From assembly GCF_020622265.1 (NCBI RefSeq), contig NZ_JACNMQ010000001.1, positions 682,001-746,000 on the forward strand: a DNA stretch of 64,000 nucleotides, in the 5' to 3' direction. Positions 1 through 8,335 of this stretch are shown here, piece after piece. The translations under genes and the position numbers were made by a program. The stretch is from Halomonas sp. M20 (GTDB lineage Bacteria > Pseudomonadota > Gammaproteobacteria > Pseudomonadales > Halomonadaceae). The notes under the pieces are model-generated. The model did not search any database and was not told where the DNA came from. It worked only from the letters and a program-made list of their open reading frames with translations. Position 1 is the first letter of the stretch; the number at the start of each line of letters is the position of its first letter.

Positions 1-1150
1 TCTGCATCTGGCAGAGAAAGGGCATCAGGTCGTGGTATTGGAGGCGGCTCGGGTTGGCTATGGCGCATCTGGGCGCAATGGCGGACAGATTGTCAACAGC
101 TACAGCCGCGACATGGACGTCATCGAAGACAAGTACGGCACCGACACCGCGCGGGCTCTGGGGGAGATGGCCTTCGAGGGCAATCGCATCATTCGCGAAC
201 GTATCAAGCGCTATGACATTCAGTGCGATCTGAAAGAAGGCAACCTGTTCGCAGCCTGTAACGCCAAGCAGATGAAGGGCCTTGTCGAGCACAAGGCGCT
301 CTGGGAGCGCTTCGGCAACGATCAACTGGAATTGCTGGAAGGCCAGGCCTATCAGCGCGAGATCGGCAGTAAGCGCTATACCGGCGCCTTGCTCGATCAC
401 TCCGGTGGTCATATGCATCCGCTCAACCTGGTGCTGGGTCAGGCAGCTGCCTTTGAATCCCTAGGGGGCGTGATTTACGAGCAGACGCCGGTAACGGACA
501 TCATTCAGGGCGAGCCGGTAAGGCTTACAACGCCTCAGGGCAGCGTCATCGCCGAGCGGGTTGTGCTGGCGGGCAATGCCTACATGAAAGGGCTGATGCC
601 GTCTCTGGAGGGCAAATCAATGCCAGCCAGTACTCAGGTCGTCACCACCGAGCCGCTCAGCGAAGAACAGGCGCGGGACATACTGCCCAATGATCGTGCG
701 GTGGAGGACTGCAACTATCTACTCGATTACTACCGGCTGTCCGGCGATCGTCGGTTGATCTATGGCGGTGGCGTCAGCTACGGCGGCCAGGATCCCAGCA
801 GCATCGAGAACGTCATTCGGCCCAAGCTGGAAATGACCTTTCCGCAGCTCAAGGGTGTGAAGGTCGACCATGCCTGGAGCGGCAATTTCCTGTTGACTCT
901 CAACCGCCTGCCTCAGTTCGGCCGTATCAACAACAATGTCTATTATGCCCAGGGCTATTCCGGGCATGGCGTTACCTGTACCCATCTGGCCGGGCGCTTG
1001 ATTGCCGAAATCATACAAGGGCAAAGCGAGCGCTTCGATGTGTTTGCCGGGCTGCCGCATTTACCTTTCCCGGGCGGGCGGATACTGAGTGTGCCGCTGA
1101 CGGCCTTGGGGGGCTGGTACTATAGAGTTCGCGATGTTTTAGGCGCTTGA
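1..1150 (+). CDS. puuB: Gamma-glutamylputrescine oxidase, 5'-truncated by window edge
   Basis: FAD-dependent amine oxidase of the DAO family. It is expected to oxidise gamma-glutamylputrescine to gamma-glutamyl-aminobutyraldehyde, ammonia and hydrogen peroxide in the cytosol. The reading frame is open back to base 2 (residues LHLAEKGHQVVVLEA before the first internal GTG), so the true start and the Rossmann GxGxxG motif lie outside the window. Visible are the FAD-contact motif GASGRNGGQ and the C-terminal GYSGHGV segment typical of PuuB/DadA-like oxidases. The assignment to PuuB rather than another DAO-family oxidase is inferred from puuA, puuD and puuC being nearby. Confidence 0.85.
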   Translation, partial: LHLAEKGHQVVVLEAARVGYGASGRNGGQIVNSYSRDMDVIEDKYGTDTARALGEMAFEGNRIIRERIKRYDIQCDLKEGNLFAACNAKQMKGLVEHKALWERFGNDQLELLEGQAYQREIGSKRYTGALLDHSGGHMHPLNLVLGQAAAFESLGGVIYEQTPVTDIIQGEPVRLTTPQGSVIAERVVLAGNAYMKGLMPSLEGKSMPASTQVVTTEPLSEEQARDILPNDRAVEDCNYLLDYYRLSGDRRLIYGGGVSYGGQDPSSIENVIRPKLEMTFPQLKGVKVDHAWSGNFLLTLNRLPQFGRINNNVYYAQGYSGHGVTCTHLAGRLIAEIIQGQSERFDVFAGLPHLPFPGGRILSVPLTALGGWYYRVRDVLGA

Positions 1151-1159
1151 GCGCTTTTT
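1141..1159 (+). terminator. Compact hairpin with T-run at the puuB stop
   Basis: A four-base GCGC/GCGC stem with loop TTGA (extendable by one G-T and one A-T pair) overlaps the puuB stop codon and runs directly into five T residues. It resembles a minimal intrinsic terminator. The stem is short, so the call is tentative. Confidence 0.35.
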
Positions 1160-1250
1160 GCCAGCAGAACAGATATGACAAAGAATAAGGAAACAGCGTT
1201 CTAAAACTTATTTAATCGCCTCTTCAGCGTAAACTCCGACTCGATGTTAC

Positions 1251-1288
1251 TGCATTTTCAAGAAGAGTTACTCGCATTATCAAGAAGA
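1251..1288 (+). repeat. Two imperfect 16-bp direct repeats, 22 bp apart
   Basis: TGCATTTTCAAGAAGA (1251-1266) and CGCATTATCAAGAAGA (1273-1288) differ at two positions. Their starts are 22 bp apart, about two helical turns, just upstream of the ribosome-binding site at 1291-1296. They could be tandem operator half-sites, but no regulator is identified. Confidence 0.4.
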
Positions 1289-1304
1289 ATCGAGGAGGCG
1301 ACCC

Positions 1305-1868
1305 ATGAGTAAATCCATCGCTATCGGCAGCACACTTGCGGTACTGGGGCTAGGCGGTCTGGCCTTTGGGGCCTATCAGGTCCAGACGGCTAATCCGACG
1401 CCGCAGTATGCCGAGATCGTCAACGTCGAGCGTATCACCGATACTGTCGAGACACCTCGCGAGGTATGTGACGACGTTTCAGTGACGCGCCAACGCCCAA
1501 GCAAGGACTCCAATCGAATCGCCGGTACCGCGGTAGGCGCTATTGTCGGCGGGGTGCTGGGCAATCAGGTTGGTGGCGGCAGCGGCAAAAAGATCGCCAC
1601 TGCAGCCGGCGCCGTGGCGGGTGGCTTCGCCGGGCGTGAGGTGCAGGGGCGCATGCAGCAGGGCGATACCTACACGACGACGGAACAGCGCTGTCGGACC
1701 GTCACGGATACGACGGAGCAGTTCAAGGGTTACGACATCGAGTACCGAGTCGATGGCGAGGTCTTCAATGCGCGCCTCGATGAAGCACCCAAGGGCGAGC
1801 GAGTGCCGCTGGTGGATGGCAAACCCCAGTGGCAGGCTGCCGGCGGGGATTCCACAGCCAGTTCGTAA
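1305..1868 (+). CDS. Glycine-zipper 2TM domain envelope protein
   Basis: A 187-residue protein with an N-terminal hydrophobic segment (about residues 5-25) that acts as a signal or anchor. It has no lipobox cysteine. A glycine-zipper hairpin rich in GxxxG/AxxxG steps spans about residues 71-107, as in the SlyB / 17-kDa-antigen / YMGG families. The C-terminal 60 residues carry a YDIEYRVDG motif often seen after the glycine zipper. A strong GAGGAGG ribosome-binding site sits 8 bases before the ATG. Such proteins sit in the envelope, but their function is poorly defined. The gene stands alone between puuB and a terminator, so no pathway role is inferred. Confidence 0.75.
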   Translation: MSKSIAIGSTLAVLGLGGLAFGAYQVQTANPTPQYAEIVNVERITDTVETPREVCDDVSVTRQRPSKDSNRIAGTAVGAIVGGVLGNQVGGGSGKKIATAAGAVAGGFAGREVQGRMQQGDTYTTTEQRCRTVTDTTEQFKGYDIEYRVDGEVFNARLDEAPKGERVPLVDGKPQWQAAGGDSTASS

Positions 1869-1903
1869 ATCGGCAAGTTCATGAGTCAACGTAAGTGATG
1901 ATA

Positions 1904-1936
1904 CGCAAAGGCCCCGTTTTTAACGGGGCCTTTGCG
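1904..1936. terminator. Terminator between convergent genes
   Basis: A perfect 13-bp inverted repeat, CGCAAAGGCCCCG (1904-1916) and CGGGGCCTTTGCG (1924-1936), has a T/A-rich 7-base loop. It lies between the convergent glycine-zipper gene and nhaC1 and probably serves both strands. Confidence 0.7.
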
Positions 1937-1958
1937 TTGTGTTCTGCTGCTGAATTGC

Positions 1959-3440
1959 TTAGGTCATCGCGAAGCCGAGTATCAAAAAGATGATGCTGGC
2001 AACGACAGCCCCAAGCGCTGCGTAGGGGATCTGGGTCAGCGCGTGCTGCATGGGCAGACAGCCGCTGCCCTGGGCCGACAGCACTGAGGAGTCCGAGAAG
2101 AAACAGGCGTGGCTGCCGAAGCTAGAGGCGGAGAGCAGGGCGCCGACCACCAGGGGCATGGGCGCTCCCATATGCTGAGCGATGGGTATCACGATGGGAA
2201 TCGAGATCACGAACACGCCCCAGGAGGAGCCAGTGGCGAAGACCACGATCGCCATGGAAATGAACACCACCATGGGCAGGATCGCCACGGTCAAGTAAGG
2301 CGTCAAGGTCTCGATCATGAACTCGGTCATGCCCAGCTGCTCGTTGATGTCTTTCAATACGAAGCCCGCAGCTACGATGGCCAGGGGCAACATCATGATA
2401 CGAAAGCCGTTCAAGATCGAATCCATCAGCGCATCGAAGGTACTTAGACGCTGGATCAGGAATAATACCAAGGTGAACAGGGTGGCCACGATCGTCCCCA
2501 TCAACAGGTCGATATCGTAATAAGCGCTGGCACCGATCAGTACCACCATGGGGGCGAGGAAGTTGAACAGTCCCATCCAAGGGTGGACTTTCGGGGCACT
2601 CTCGTCTTCCATAGGTTCATCCGGCGCGTCGTCGGGAATTGGCTGCCCAGCCTTGGCCCGGGCTTCGGCCGCTTTCATGGGGCCGAAATCCGGCATCAGT
2701 CCGCCGGCGACCAACAGCACCAGCCCCAGCGCGACCCAGCCATAGACCATGTAGGGGATCGACTCGATATACAGCCACATGCCATTGCCGTCGGTGGCGC
2801 CATTGCTCTCGAGCAGCTCGGCGAAATAGACCGCCCAGGTCGAGATCGGTACCAGAATACAAACCGGCGCCGCGGTGGAGTCCACGATATAGGCCAGCTT
2901 TTCCCGAGATACCTTGTAGCTGTCCGTGAGCCGCTTCATCGATGAGGAAATCGCCAGGGCGTTGAGATAGTCGTCGATGAAGATCAGCATGCCCAGCACC
3001 GAGGTCCAGAGCAGCGATTGGCGCCGACTCTTGACCAGACGTTGCATGAAGTGGCTGAAACTCAGGGTACAACCGGCTTTTTCCAGCATGCCGATGAAGC
3101 CGCCCATCAAGCCGACTACCAGAATCAGCCAGGCGATCGTTTCGTCCATCATGACACTCAGGGAAATGTCCGCCAGTGCCCCGATGTAGTTGTCTGGCTG
3201 CAGCATGAAGAGTCCCGCGAGCGCTCCGGTGACCAGCGCCTCGAGGGTGCGGCGGGTCGTCAAGGCGACCAGCAATACCAGGCCGGAAGGTACCAGACTT
3301 ACCCAGCCAAACTCGTTGCCGGGTTCGTGATAAAGCGTCAGTCCGCCAACGATGACGATAATGGTCGCCAGCAAAGCGAGTGGCTTGAGCTGTCCGCGTT
3401 CGAGGGGCAGGGATGGCGCGAAGGGATGCGACGTACTCAT
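1959..3440 (-). CDS. NhaC-family Na+/H+ antiporter-like carrier (copy 1)
   Basis: A 493-residue polytopic inner-membrane protein of the NhaC family (ion-transporter superfamily). The family signatures FIDDYLNAL (acidic pair near residues 156-157) and AYIVDSTAAPVC are present. The protein has about ten or more hydrophobic segments and a charged cytosolic loop near residues 255-285. NhaC proteins exchange sodium for protons, and some relatives exchange organic substrates. The gene lies downstream of puuA on the same strand (219-bp gap with a hairpin), so it may be co-expressed with putrescine catabolism. A polyamine or amino-acid exchange role is possible but only an inference from position. 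The ATG start has an AGGAG ribosome-binding site. Confidence 0.75.
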   Translation of the reverse strand: MSTSHPFAPSLPLERGQLKPLALLATIIVIVGGLTLYHEPGNEFGWVSLVPSGLVLLVALTTRRTLEALVTGALAGLFMLQPDNYIGALADISLSVMMDETIAWLILVVGLMGGFIGMLEKAGCTLSFSHFMQRLVKSRRQSLLWTSVLGMLIFIDDYLNALAISSSMKRLTDSYKVSREKLAYIVDSTAAPVCILVPISTWAVYFAELLESNGATDGNGMWLYIESIPYMVYGWVALGLVLLVAGGLMPDFGPMKAAEARAKAGQPIPDDAPDEPMEDESAPKVHPWMGLFNFLAPMVVLIGASAYYDIDLLMGTIVATLFTLVLFLIQRLSTFDALMDSILNGFRIMMLPLAIVAAGFVLKDINEQLGMTEFMIETLTPYLTVAILPMVVFISMAIVVFATGSSWGVFVISIPIVIPIAQHMGAPMPLVVGALLSASSFGSHACFFSDSSVLSAQGSGCLPMQHALTQIPYAALGAVVASIIFLILGFAMT

Positions 3441-3560
3441 TGCTTGGCTCCTGTACGCAGACGGTCAGTAAGTGTGAAATAAAACATTGGTAGTGGTCTT
3501 GTGGTTGTCATTACGTCACTCCCTGGGATGAACGGTTTATTTTGGGCACAGGTTTCCTGA

Positions 3561-3586
3561 GGCCGAGCATCGTGCTGTGCTCGGCC
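3561..3586 (-). other. Hairpin in the puuA-nhaC1 spacer
   Basis: A 9-bp perfect inverted repeat, GGCCGAGCA (3561-3569) and TGCTCGGCC (3578-3586), has an 8-base loop and no T-run on either side. It could stabilise or process the puuA transcript before nhaC1, or act as a weak attenuator. Confidence 0.4.
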
Positions 3587-3659
3587 CTGGAGTCTGGGGC
3601 TAAATGGATCGGGCTGAATTCAGGTGCTCAAACGCAACATCACCCGGTACGCGTCCGGT

Positions 3660-5039
3660 TCACACGTTGCGCAGGTACCAGTCGTATTCCAGCGTGCTGA
3701 CCGCCTGCATGGTCTGGGCGCGCTCCTCCCGACGATTGATATGGAACACACGATGAAAATCGCGGCCGAGGGCTTCCGCCAGTACATCACTTTCTGCAAA
3801 CAGCTCGAGGGCCTTCAGCCAGCTATTGGTCAGCGTAGGTTCGAGTTGCTCGTAGGCGTTGCCTACGATGGGCGTTGACGGCGACAGCTCGTGGTTCAAT
3901 CCATGCAACATCGACGCCAGCAGCGTTGCCAGCAGCAGGTAGGGGTTGACGTCGGCGCCGGCCACGCGATGCTCGATGCGCCGGGCGGCGTTGGGCCCAG
4001 AAGGAATACGTACCGCGACGCTGCGATTGTCATAGCCCCAGGAGGGGGTCATGGGCACGTAGAGGCTGGGTTGAAAGCGGCGGAAGGAGTTGATGTTCGG
4101 CGCCAGGACTGCCATCGAGGCCGGCATCAGTTCCAGTATGCCCGCAATGGCTTGTTTTAACAGCGGCGTACCCAACAGGTCCTCGTCGTCGCTGGCAAAG
4201 ACGTTGTGCCCGTTTTTATCAATCAGGCTGATATGCACATGAGCGCCATTACCCGCTTCATTGCCATAGGGCTTGGCCATGAAGGTGGCTTCGAAATCAT
4301 GATTGAGTGCCACGCCCCGGATCAGTCGCTTGAGGAGTACCGCGCTGTCCGCGGCGCGAAGCGCATCGTCGCAATGAATCAAGTTGATCTCGAACTGACC
4401 TGGCGCACACTCCTTGAGGGCAGTATCCAGGGGCAGCGACTGCTCGATGGCCGCCTGCTGAATCTCTTCGAGGAAATCCGCGTATTCATCGAGTTCGCTG
4501 ATCGAGTAAAGCTGACTCTGAGTGGCGCGCTCACCGGTACTCGGGGAGCAGGGCGGCTGAGCCTGTCCACGCTCGTCTCGGCGGCGATCCACCAGATAGA
4601 ACTCCAGCTCCAGAGCCACCACCGGGGTAAGACCGAGTGCCGTGAAATTCGACAGTACTTGACTCAATACCTGGCGCGGATCGGCAAAGAACGGTGAGCC
4701 GTCGATCTCTTCCATGGTCATCAACAGTTGGGCCTGGCGCCCGTCGCGTAGCCAGGGGGTGCTCATCAAGGTGCCGGGAATGGGCCGGCAGACTCGGTCA
4801 CTGTCGCCGGTGGCAAGCCCCAGGCCGGTTTCCTCGATGGTATTGCCATTGATGTCGAGTGCGAACAGTGAGGCGGGTAAATTGACGCCGTTCTCATATG
4901 CCTTCAGGAGATTGTCCCGAGGAATACGCTTGCCCCGTAGTACGCCGTTGAGATCGCTGATCAGAAGATCGACGCTTTCGACCTCCGGGTGCTTTTCCAG
5001 AAAGGCGCTGGGTTCGTGGGTGTCGGAGGCGGACGTCAT
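3660..5039 (-). CDS. puuA: Gamma-glutamylputrescine synthetase (glutamine-synthetase family)
   Basis: An ATP-dependent ligase joining glutamate to putrescine, the first step of the Puu pathway, in the cytosol. The 459-residue sequence follows E. coli PuuA throughout: an N-terminal beta-grasp domain (DLNGVLRGKRIP), then the catalytic domain with ELEFYLVDR, GQFEINLIH, the ATP-binding NGAHVHIS segment and RRIEHRVAGADVNPYL. The ATG at 5039 is preferred over a TTG at 5108: it has AAGG nine bases upstream, and the extra 23 residues do not look like PuuA. The gene is divergent from puuD and followed by nhaC1. Confidence 0.92.
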   Translation of the reverse strand: MTSASDTHEPSAFLEKHPEVESVDLLISDLNGVLRGKRIPRDNLLKAYENGVNLPASLFALDINGNTIEETGLGLATGDSDRVCRPIPGTLMSTPWLRDGRQAQLLMTMEEIDGSPFFADPRQVLSQVLSNFTALGLTPVVALELEFYLVDRRRDERGQAQPPCSPSTGERATQSQLYSISELDEYADFLEEIQQAAIEQSLPLDTALKECAPGQFEINLIHCDDALRAADSAVLLKRLIRGVALNHDFEATFMAKPYGNEAGNGAHVHISLIDKNGHNVFASDDEDLLGTPLLKQAIAGILELMPASMAVLAPNINSFRRFQPSLYVPMTPSWGYDNRSVAVRIPSGPNAARRIEHRVAGADVNPYLLLATLLASMLHGLNHELSPSTPIVGNAYEQLEPTLTNSWLKALELFAESDVLAEALGRDFHRVFHINRREERAQTMQAVSTLEYDWYLRNV

Positions 5040-5093
5040 GAGCAGGTACCTTGTATGCCGAAAAGTGTGCCAAAAAGGACTATCGATGGTTTC

Positions 5094-5121
5094 ATTCTGC
5101 GCCGGCAAGGATTGTTGTCAA
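5094..5121 (-). promoter_or_regulatory. Candidate puuA promoter
   Basis: On the minus strand a perfect -35 TTGACA (5116-5121) is followed after 16 bp by CAGAAT (5094-5099, 4 of 6 matches). An A/T tract (GTAAAAAATT) precedes the -35. The same A/T tract plus TTGACG occurs upstream of nhaC2 (8228-8244), but without a convincing -10 there. Confidence 0.45.
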
Positions 5122-5233
5122 ATTTTTTACGACAAAAAAGCCTTCTACTTTTGGATAGTGTGTGTATTTTTATCTATAAGCATTTGATATGTAATTTTAA
5201 ATTCTCGGTTTGAAGAAGAGTTTTTGCCAGGTC

Positions 5234-5269
5234 TTGGCAAGCATGAAGAACGGCGCTATGTTGAGTAAA
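5234..5269 (+). promoter_or_regulatory. puuD promoter, conserved with the aminotransferase promoter
   Basis: TTGGCA (5234-5239), a 17-bp spacer and TATGTT (5257-5262) fit a sigma-70 promoter. The 13-mer TATGTTGAGTAAA (5257-5269) and the TTGGCA at identical spacing recur at 8336-8371 upstream of the aminotransferase-puuC operon, while the spacer sequences differ. The conserved GAGTAAA after the -10 could be an operator for PuuR or another factor, which is inferred. Confidence 0.65.
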
Positions 5270-5306
5270 CCATACCATTCGTAAAATTGCTCACCAAAGG
5301 AGCTCA

Positions 5307-6050
5307 ATGATGCAACGACGTCCGCTGGTAGGGGTGATCGCCTGTCGTCGACAGGTCGAGGGGCATCCGGCGCATATCGTGACCGATAAATACCTGCGCG
5401 CATTGTATGATGTCGGGCTTGCGCCGGTGGTGCTCCCGGTCTGGGAGGATGGGGTGGATACATCCTTGTTGGAGCGTCTCGAGGGCCTGATGCTGACCGG
5501 TAGCTATACCAACGTTGAGCCGTATCGCTATGGCGCCGAGCGAATCCCCGAGAATGCGCGGGACGACCGGGATCGTGACACCGTGGCGTTTGAACTGATC
5601 CCCGCAGCTGTCGAGCTTGGCTTGCCGCTGCTGGGTATCTGCCGTGGGTTCCAGGAAATCAACGTTGCCATGGGCGGCACGCTTTACCAGGCGGTACAGA
5701 AAGTGCCGGGTATGCTCGACCATCGTGAGCCCGAAGGAGACAGTGCCAACTATTATATGCCAGCGCACGATTTGACCATCGAACCGGGCGGCGTGCTGGC
5801 AGGGCTATTCGATCAGCCAACTGCGCGGGTCAATTCCTTGCATCAGCAGGGTGTCGAGCGTCTTGGCAAGGGGCTGCGCGTGGAAGGGCGGGCGCCGGAC
5901 GGTCTGGTCGAGGCGTTTTCGATCGAGAACGCCAAGGCGTTTACGCTGGCGGTGCAGTGGCATCCTGAATGGCGCCCCCATGAGAATCCGATCAACGAGG
6001 CGTTGTTCAGAGGGTTTGCCGAGGCGTGCGAGCGAGCCATCCGCGCCTGA
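5307..6050 (+). CDS. puuD: Gamma-glutamyl-gamma-aminobutyrate hydrolase
   Basis: A class I glutamine-amidotransferase-like hydrolase of 247 residues that releases GABA and glutamate from gamma-glutamyl-GABA in the cytosol. The nucleophile is Cys112 in LGICRGFQEINVA. The His/Glu partners are H219 and E221 in QWHPEW, and the PuuD-typical NSLHQQ motif lies near residue 176. The length is close to E. coli PuuD (254). AAGGAG precedes the ATG, and a second ATG follows immediately. The gene is divergent from puuA, with its own promoter at 5234 and a strong terminator after the stop. Confidence 0.93.
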   Translation: MMQRRPLVGVIACRRQVEGHPAHIVTDKYLRALYDVGLAPVVLPVWEDGVDTSLLERLEGLMLTGSYTNVEPYRYGAERIPENARDDRDRDTVAFELIPAAVELGLPLLGICRGFQEINVAMGGTLYQAVQKVPGMLDHREPEGDSANYYMPAHDLTIEPGGVLAGLFDQPTARVNSLHQQGVERLGKGLRVEGRAPDGLVEAFSIENAKAFTLAVQWHPEWRPHENPINEALFRGFAEACERAIRA

Positions 6051-6082
6051 AGTGAGCTTTCAGGAAACTAAGCCTCAAATAG

Positions 6083-6117
6083 AAAAGCCCGCCGTTCAAC
6101 TGGAACGGCGGGTTTTT
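6083..6117. terminator. Bidirectional terminator of puuD and nhaC2
   Basis: CCCGCCGTTC (6088-6097) and GAACGGCGGG (6103-6112) form a 10-bp stem with a 5-base loop, followed by TTTTT. AAAA precedes the stem on the plus strand, so it also works for convergent nhaC2. Confidence 0.85.
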
Positions 6118-6138
6118 CGTGTCAGTCGCCTCAATGGA

Positions 6139-8124
6139 TCAGTCGGTAGTCTCTGCCGTCACGGTGTCTTTTTGTGATTGAAGGGGCTGAGCACGCTTGC
6201 CGATTGTCATCAGAATGGCGAACAGTATCACCGCGCCCACCACCAGTCCGATCCACCAGCTGATGCCGTAACCCACGCTCAGGGTGCCGAATACCAGCGC
6301 AACGACACCGACGAGAAGCGCATAGGGAAGCTGAGTGCGTACGTGTTCCACCAGGTTGCAGCCGCTGGCCAGGGCGGAAAGCAGCGTCGTATCCGCCAGG
6401 GGCGAGCAGTGATCGCCCCATACCGCGCCGGCAAGCACCGAGGCCACCGAGGCGTACAGGATCGGCATCCCTTCCGCAGTGCCGGCCATGCCTTGCATAT
6501 CCAGTACTGCCCAGGCCAGCGGCACTACCAAGGGCATCATGATACCCATGACGCCCCAGGAGGAGCCGGTAGCGAAGGCGGTGAAGGCCGCCAGGACGAA
6601 GACCACCGCGGGCAGCCAGGCAGGGCTCAAGGTTTCACCGAGCGCAGCTACCAGGAATTCGCTGGTCTGCAGAGCATCGTTCACGTTGGCCAGGGCCCAG
6701 GCCATCATCAGGATGGTAATCGGCAGCAGCATCGATTTGACGCCCTCGAACCAGTAGTGGCCGGTTTCGGTCATGCCCATCAGGCGCTGCACCAGGGTCA
6801 TGATGACCGCCACCACGCAGGAGGCCAGCGACCCCCACATCATGGCGCTGAAAGAGTCCCCTTCACCGAAGATATCCCGCAGGGCATGTTCACCCGGTCC
6901 CAGGGCGTCGAGCCCGGTGGCATAGATGCCGCCCAGGGTGACGGCGGCCAGCACCAGCATGGGCACGATGGCATTGAAGGCGCGAATGGGAACGCCGGTC
7001 TTGGTGGTGATTTCCGCCTCCTCGACGATGGCTTCTTGGCTACTGCGCTTTGTGGGCTGCAGTCCTTCGCTCAGCATGCGGCGCTCTGCTTTGAGCATGG
7101 GGCCGAAGTCACGACCGCTCCAGGTGACCATGAACACGAAGGCCAGGGCCAGGATGGGGTAGGCGTTGTAAGGCAAGGCGTTGACGAACACCGAATAGGC
7201 GGACTCGTTCCAGCCTTGGATATTCGACATGGCTTCGCTGATCAAGCCCACCTGGAAGCCGATCCAGGTGCTGATCAGGGCGATGGTGGAAACCGGCGCC
7301 GCGGTGCTGTCGATGATATAGGCCAGCTTGGCCCGGGAGACCGCCAGCTTGTCGGTGATGGTGCGCATGGTATTGCCGACGATCAGCGCATTGGCGTAAT
7401 CGTCGAAAAAGATCGCCATCCCCAGCAGGGCGGTGGAGGTCTGTGCATGACGACGCCCGCGAATCACCCGGGAGATGCGCTGAGCGATGCCCTGGGTGCC
7501 GCCGTTACGGGAAATGATGCCGACCATGCCGCCGATGAGCAGACAGAACAGCACGATGGACATATGCGAGGTGTCGCTGGCGGCCTCGAGCACATGGACG
7601 TTGATGGAGTCGCCAAAGGCGCCGAGCAGCGCTTTTGCATCCATGCCATGCAAAATCCAGCCTCCCATCAGAATGCCGACGAACAGGGCCAAAATAACCT
7701 GACGGAAGACCAGCGCCAGGGTAATGGCGATCAGGGCTGGTAATAGTGACAGCCAGGCCGGAATTGCGGAGAGCTCCGTGGATACCAGCACCTGATTATC
7801 GCCACCGAGCAGTTCGACTCGACTGACGTCCTGATCGATGGTGATCCCTTGGGCCTGCCATTGGCCGTCTTCGTCTTGAGTGAGTTCGATGGTTTTATCG
7901 CTCAGGCGCAGCCGTGGCCCGGCGGTGTCGCCTAAATCGGCAATGGATAGATCGAACGCCACACCCTGCAGAATGACGTCCGGCGGTTCAAAACTGGGGG
8001 TGCCTTGATCGGCATGGCTCAGCGAGGTTGTCAGTAAGGTTGTCAGTAAGGTGGTCAGCAAGAGTGCCAGCAGGCATAGCGCCTGCCTTGCAGGTTTCAA
8101 CCATGGCGTTTTTCGCAATGTCAT
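6139..8124 (-). CDS. NhaC-family carrier with signal peptide and extra N-terminal domain (copy 2)
   Basis: A 661-residue membrane protein. Residues 1 to about 38 form a cleavable-looking signal peptide ending near SHADQG. Residues 40-125 form a polar, beta-rich-looking segment not found in ordinary NhaC antiporters of about 460-500 residues. The NhaC core follows with FFDDYANAL and AYIIDSTAAPV motifs. It is only a distant paralogue of the carrier at 1959. The gene is divergent from the aminotransferase-puuC operon and convergent with puuD, which suggests it serves polyamine or amino-acid metabolism or the related ion balance; the substrate cannot be read from sequence. A 12-bp tandem repeat lies in the signal-peptide codons. 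Confidence 0.75.
   Translation of the reverse strand: MTLRKTPWLKPARQALCLLALLLTTLLTTLLTTSLSHADQGTPSFEPPDVILQGVAFDLSIADLGDTAGPRLRLSDKTIELTQDEDGQWQAQGITIDQDVSRVELLGGDNQVLVSTELSAIPAWLSLLPALIAITLALVFRQVILALFVGILMGGWILHGMDAKALLGAFGDSINVHVLEAASDTSHMSIVLFCLLIGGMVGIISRNGGTQGIAQRISRVIRGRRHAQTSTALLGMAIFFDDYANALIVGNTMRTITDKLAVSRAKLAYIIDSTAAPVSTIALISTWIGFQVGLISEAMSNIQGWNESAYSVFVNALPYNAYPILALAFVFMVTWSGRDFGPMLKAERRMLSEGLQPTKRSSQEAIVEEAEITTKTGVPIRAFNAIVPMLVLAAVTLGGIYATGLDALGPGEHALRDIFGEGDSFSAMMWGSLASCVVAVIMTLVQRLMGMTETGHYWFEGVKSMLLPITILMMAWALANVNDALQTSEFLVAALGETLSPAWLPAVVFVLAAFTAFATGSSWGVMGIMMPLVVPLAWAVLDMQGMAGTAEGMPILYASVASVLAGAVWGDHCSPLADTTLLSALASGCNLVEHVRTQLPYALLVGVVALVFGTLSVGYGISWWIGLVVGAVILFAILMTIGKRAQPLQSQKDTVTAETTD
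8027..8062 (-). repeat. 12-bp tandem repeat inside the nhaC2 signal peptide
   Basis: GTTGTCAGTAAG occurs twice in perfect tandem (8027-8038, 8039-8050) and a third time with two changes (8051-8062). It encodes repeated Leu-Leu-Thr-Thr units in the hydrophobic core of the signal peptide. The unit is a multiple of three, so slippage would lengthen or shorten the signal peptide in frame. Confidence 0.8.
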
Positions 8125-8335
8125 ATCGTGTCTACCTCGGGTCTTGTTATTGGCTTGCCATTTGATGCGCGTATAAAGGACACAACGCTGGCGCTGTCGA
8201 TCAAAAAGTGGCCGCTTGCACTGCAGTCGTCAATTATTTTTTACTTTTCGGACTATCACCTTTCGTAGTAGGACGTTATTTTTCTTTCTATATCAACCGT
8301 ATATTTCGATCGCAAAGGTTCTTACACTAAAGGGG

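Noticed and set aside
5151-5180. TTGGAT, 18 bp, TATAAG as a puuD promoter
   Set aside because: It is plausible by consensus, but the TTGGCA/TATGTT promoter closer to the gene is conserved at a second locus and is the better candidate.
6178-7743. A 521-codon open frame on the plus strand
   Set aside because: It is exactly antisense to nhaC2, with His/Gly/Gln-rich composition and no family pattern; it is a shadow of the real gene.
8027-8062. Short tandem repeats as a CRISPR-like array
   Set aside because: The units are adjacent 12-mers without spacers inside a coding sequence. No cas genes or other arrays are present.
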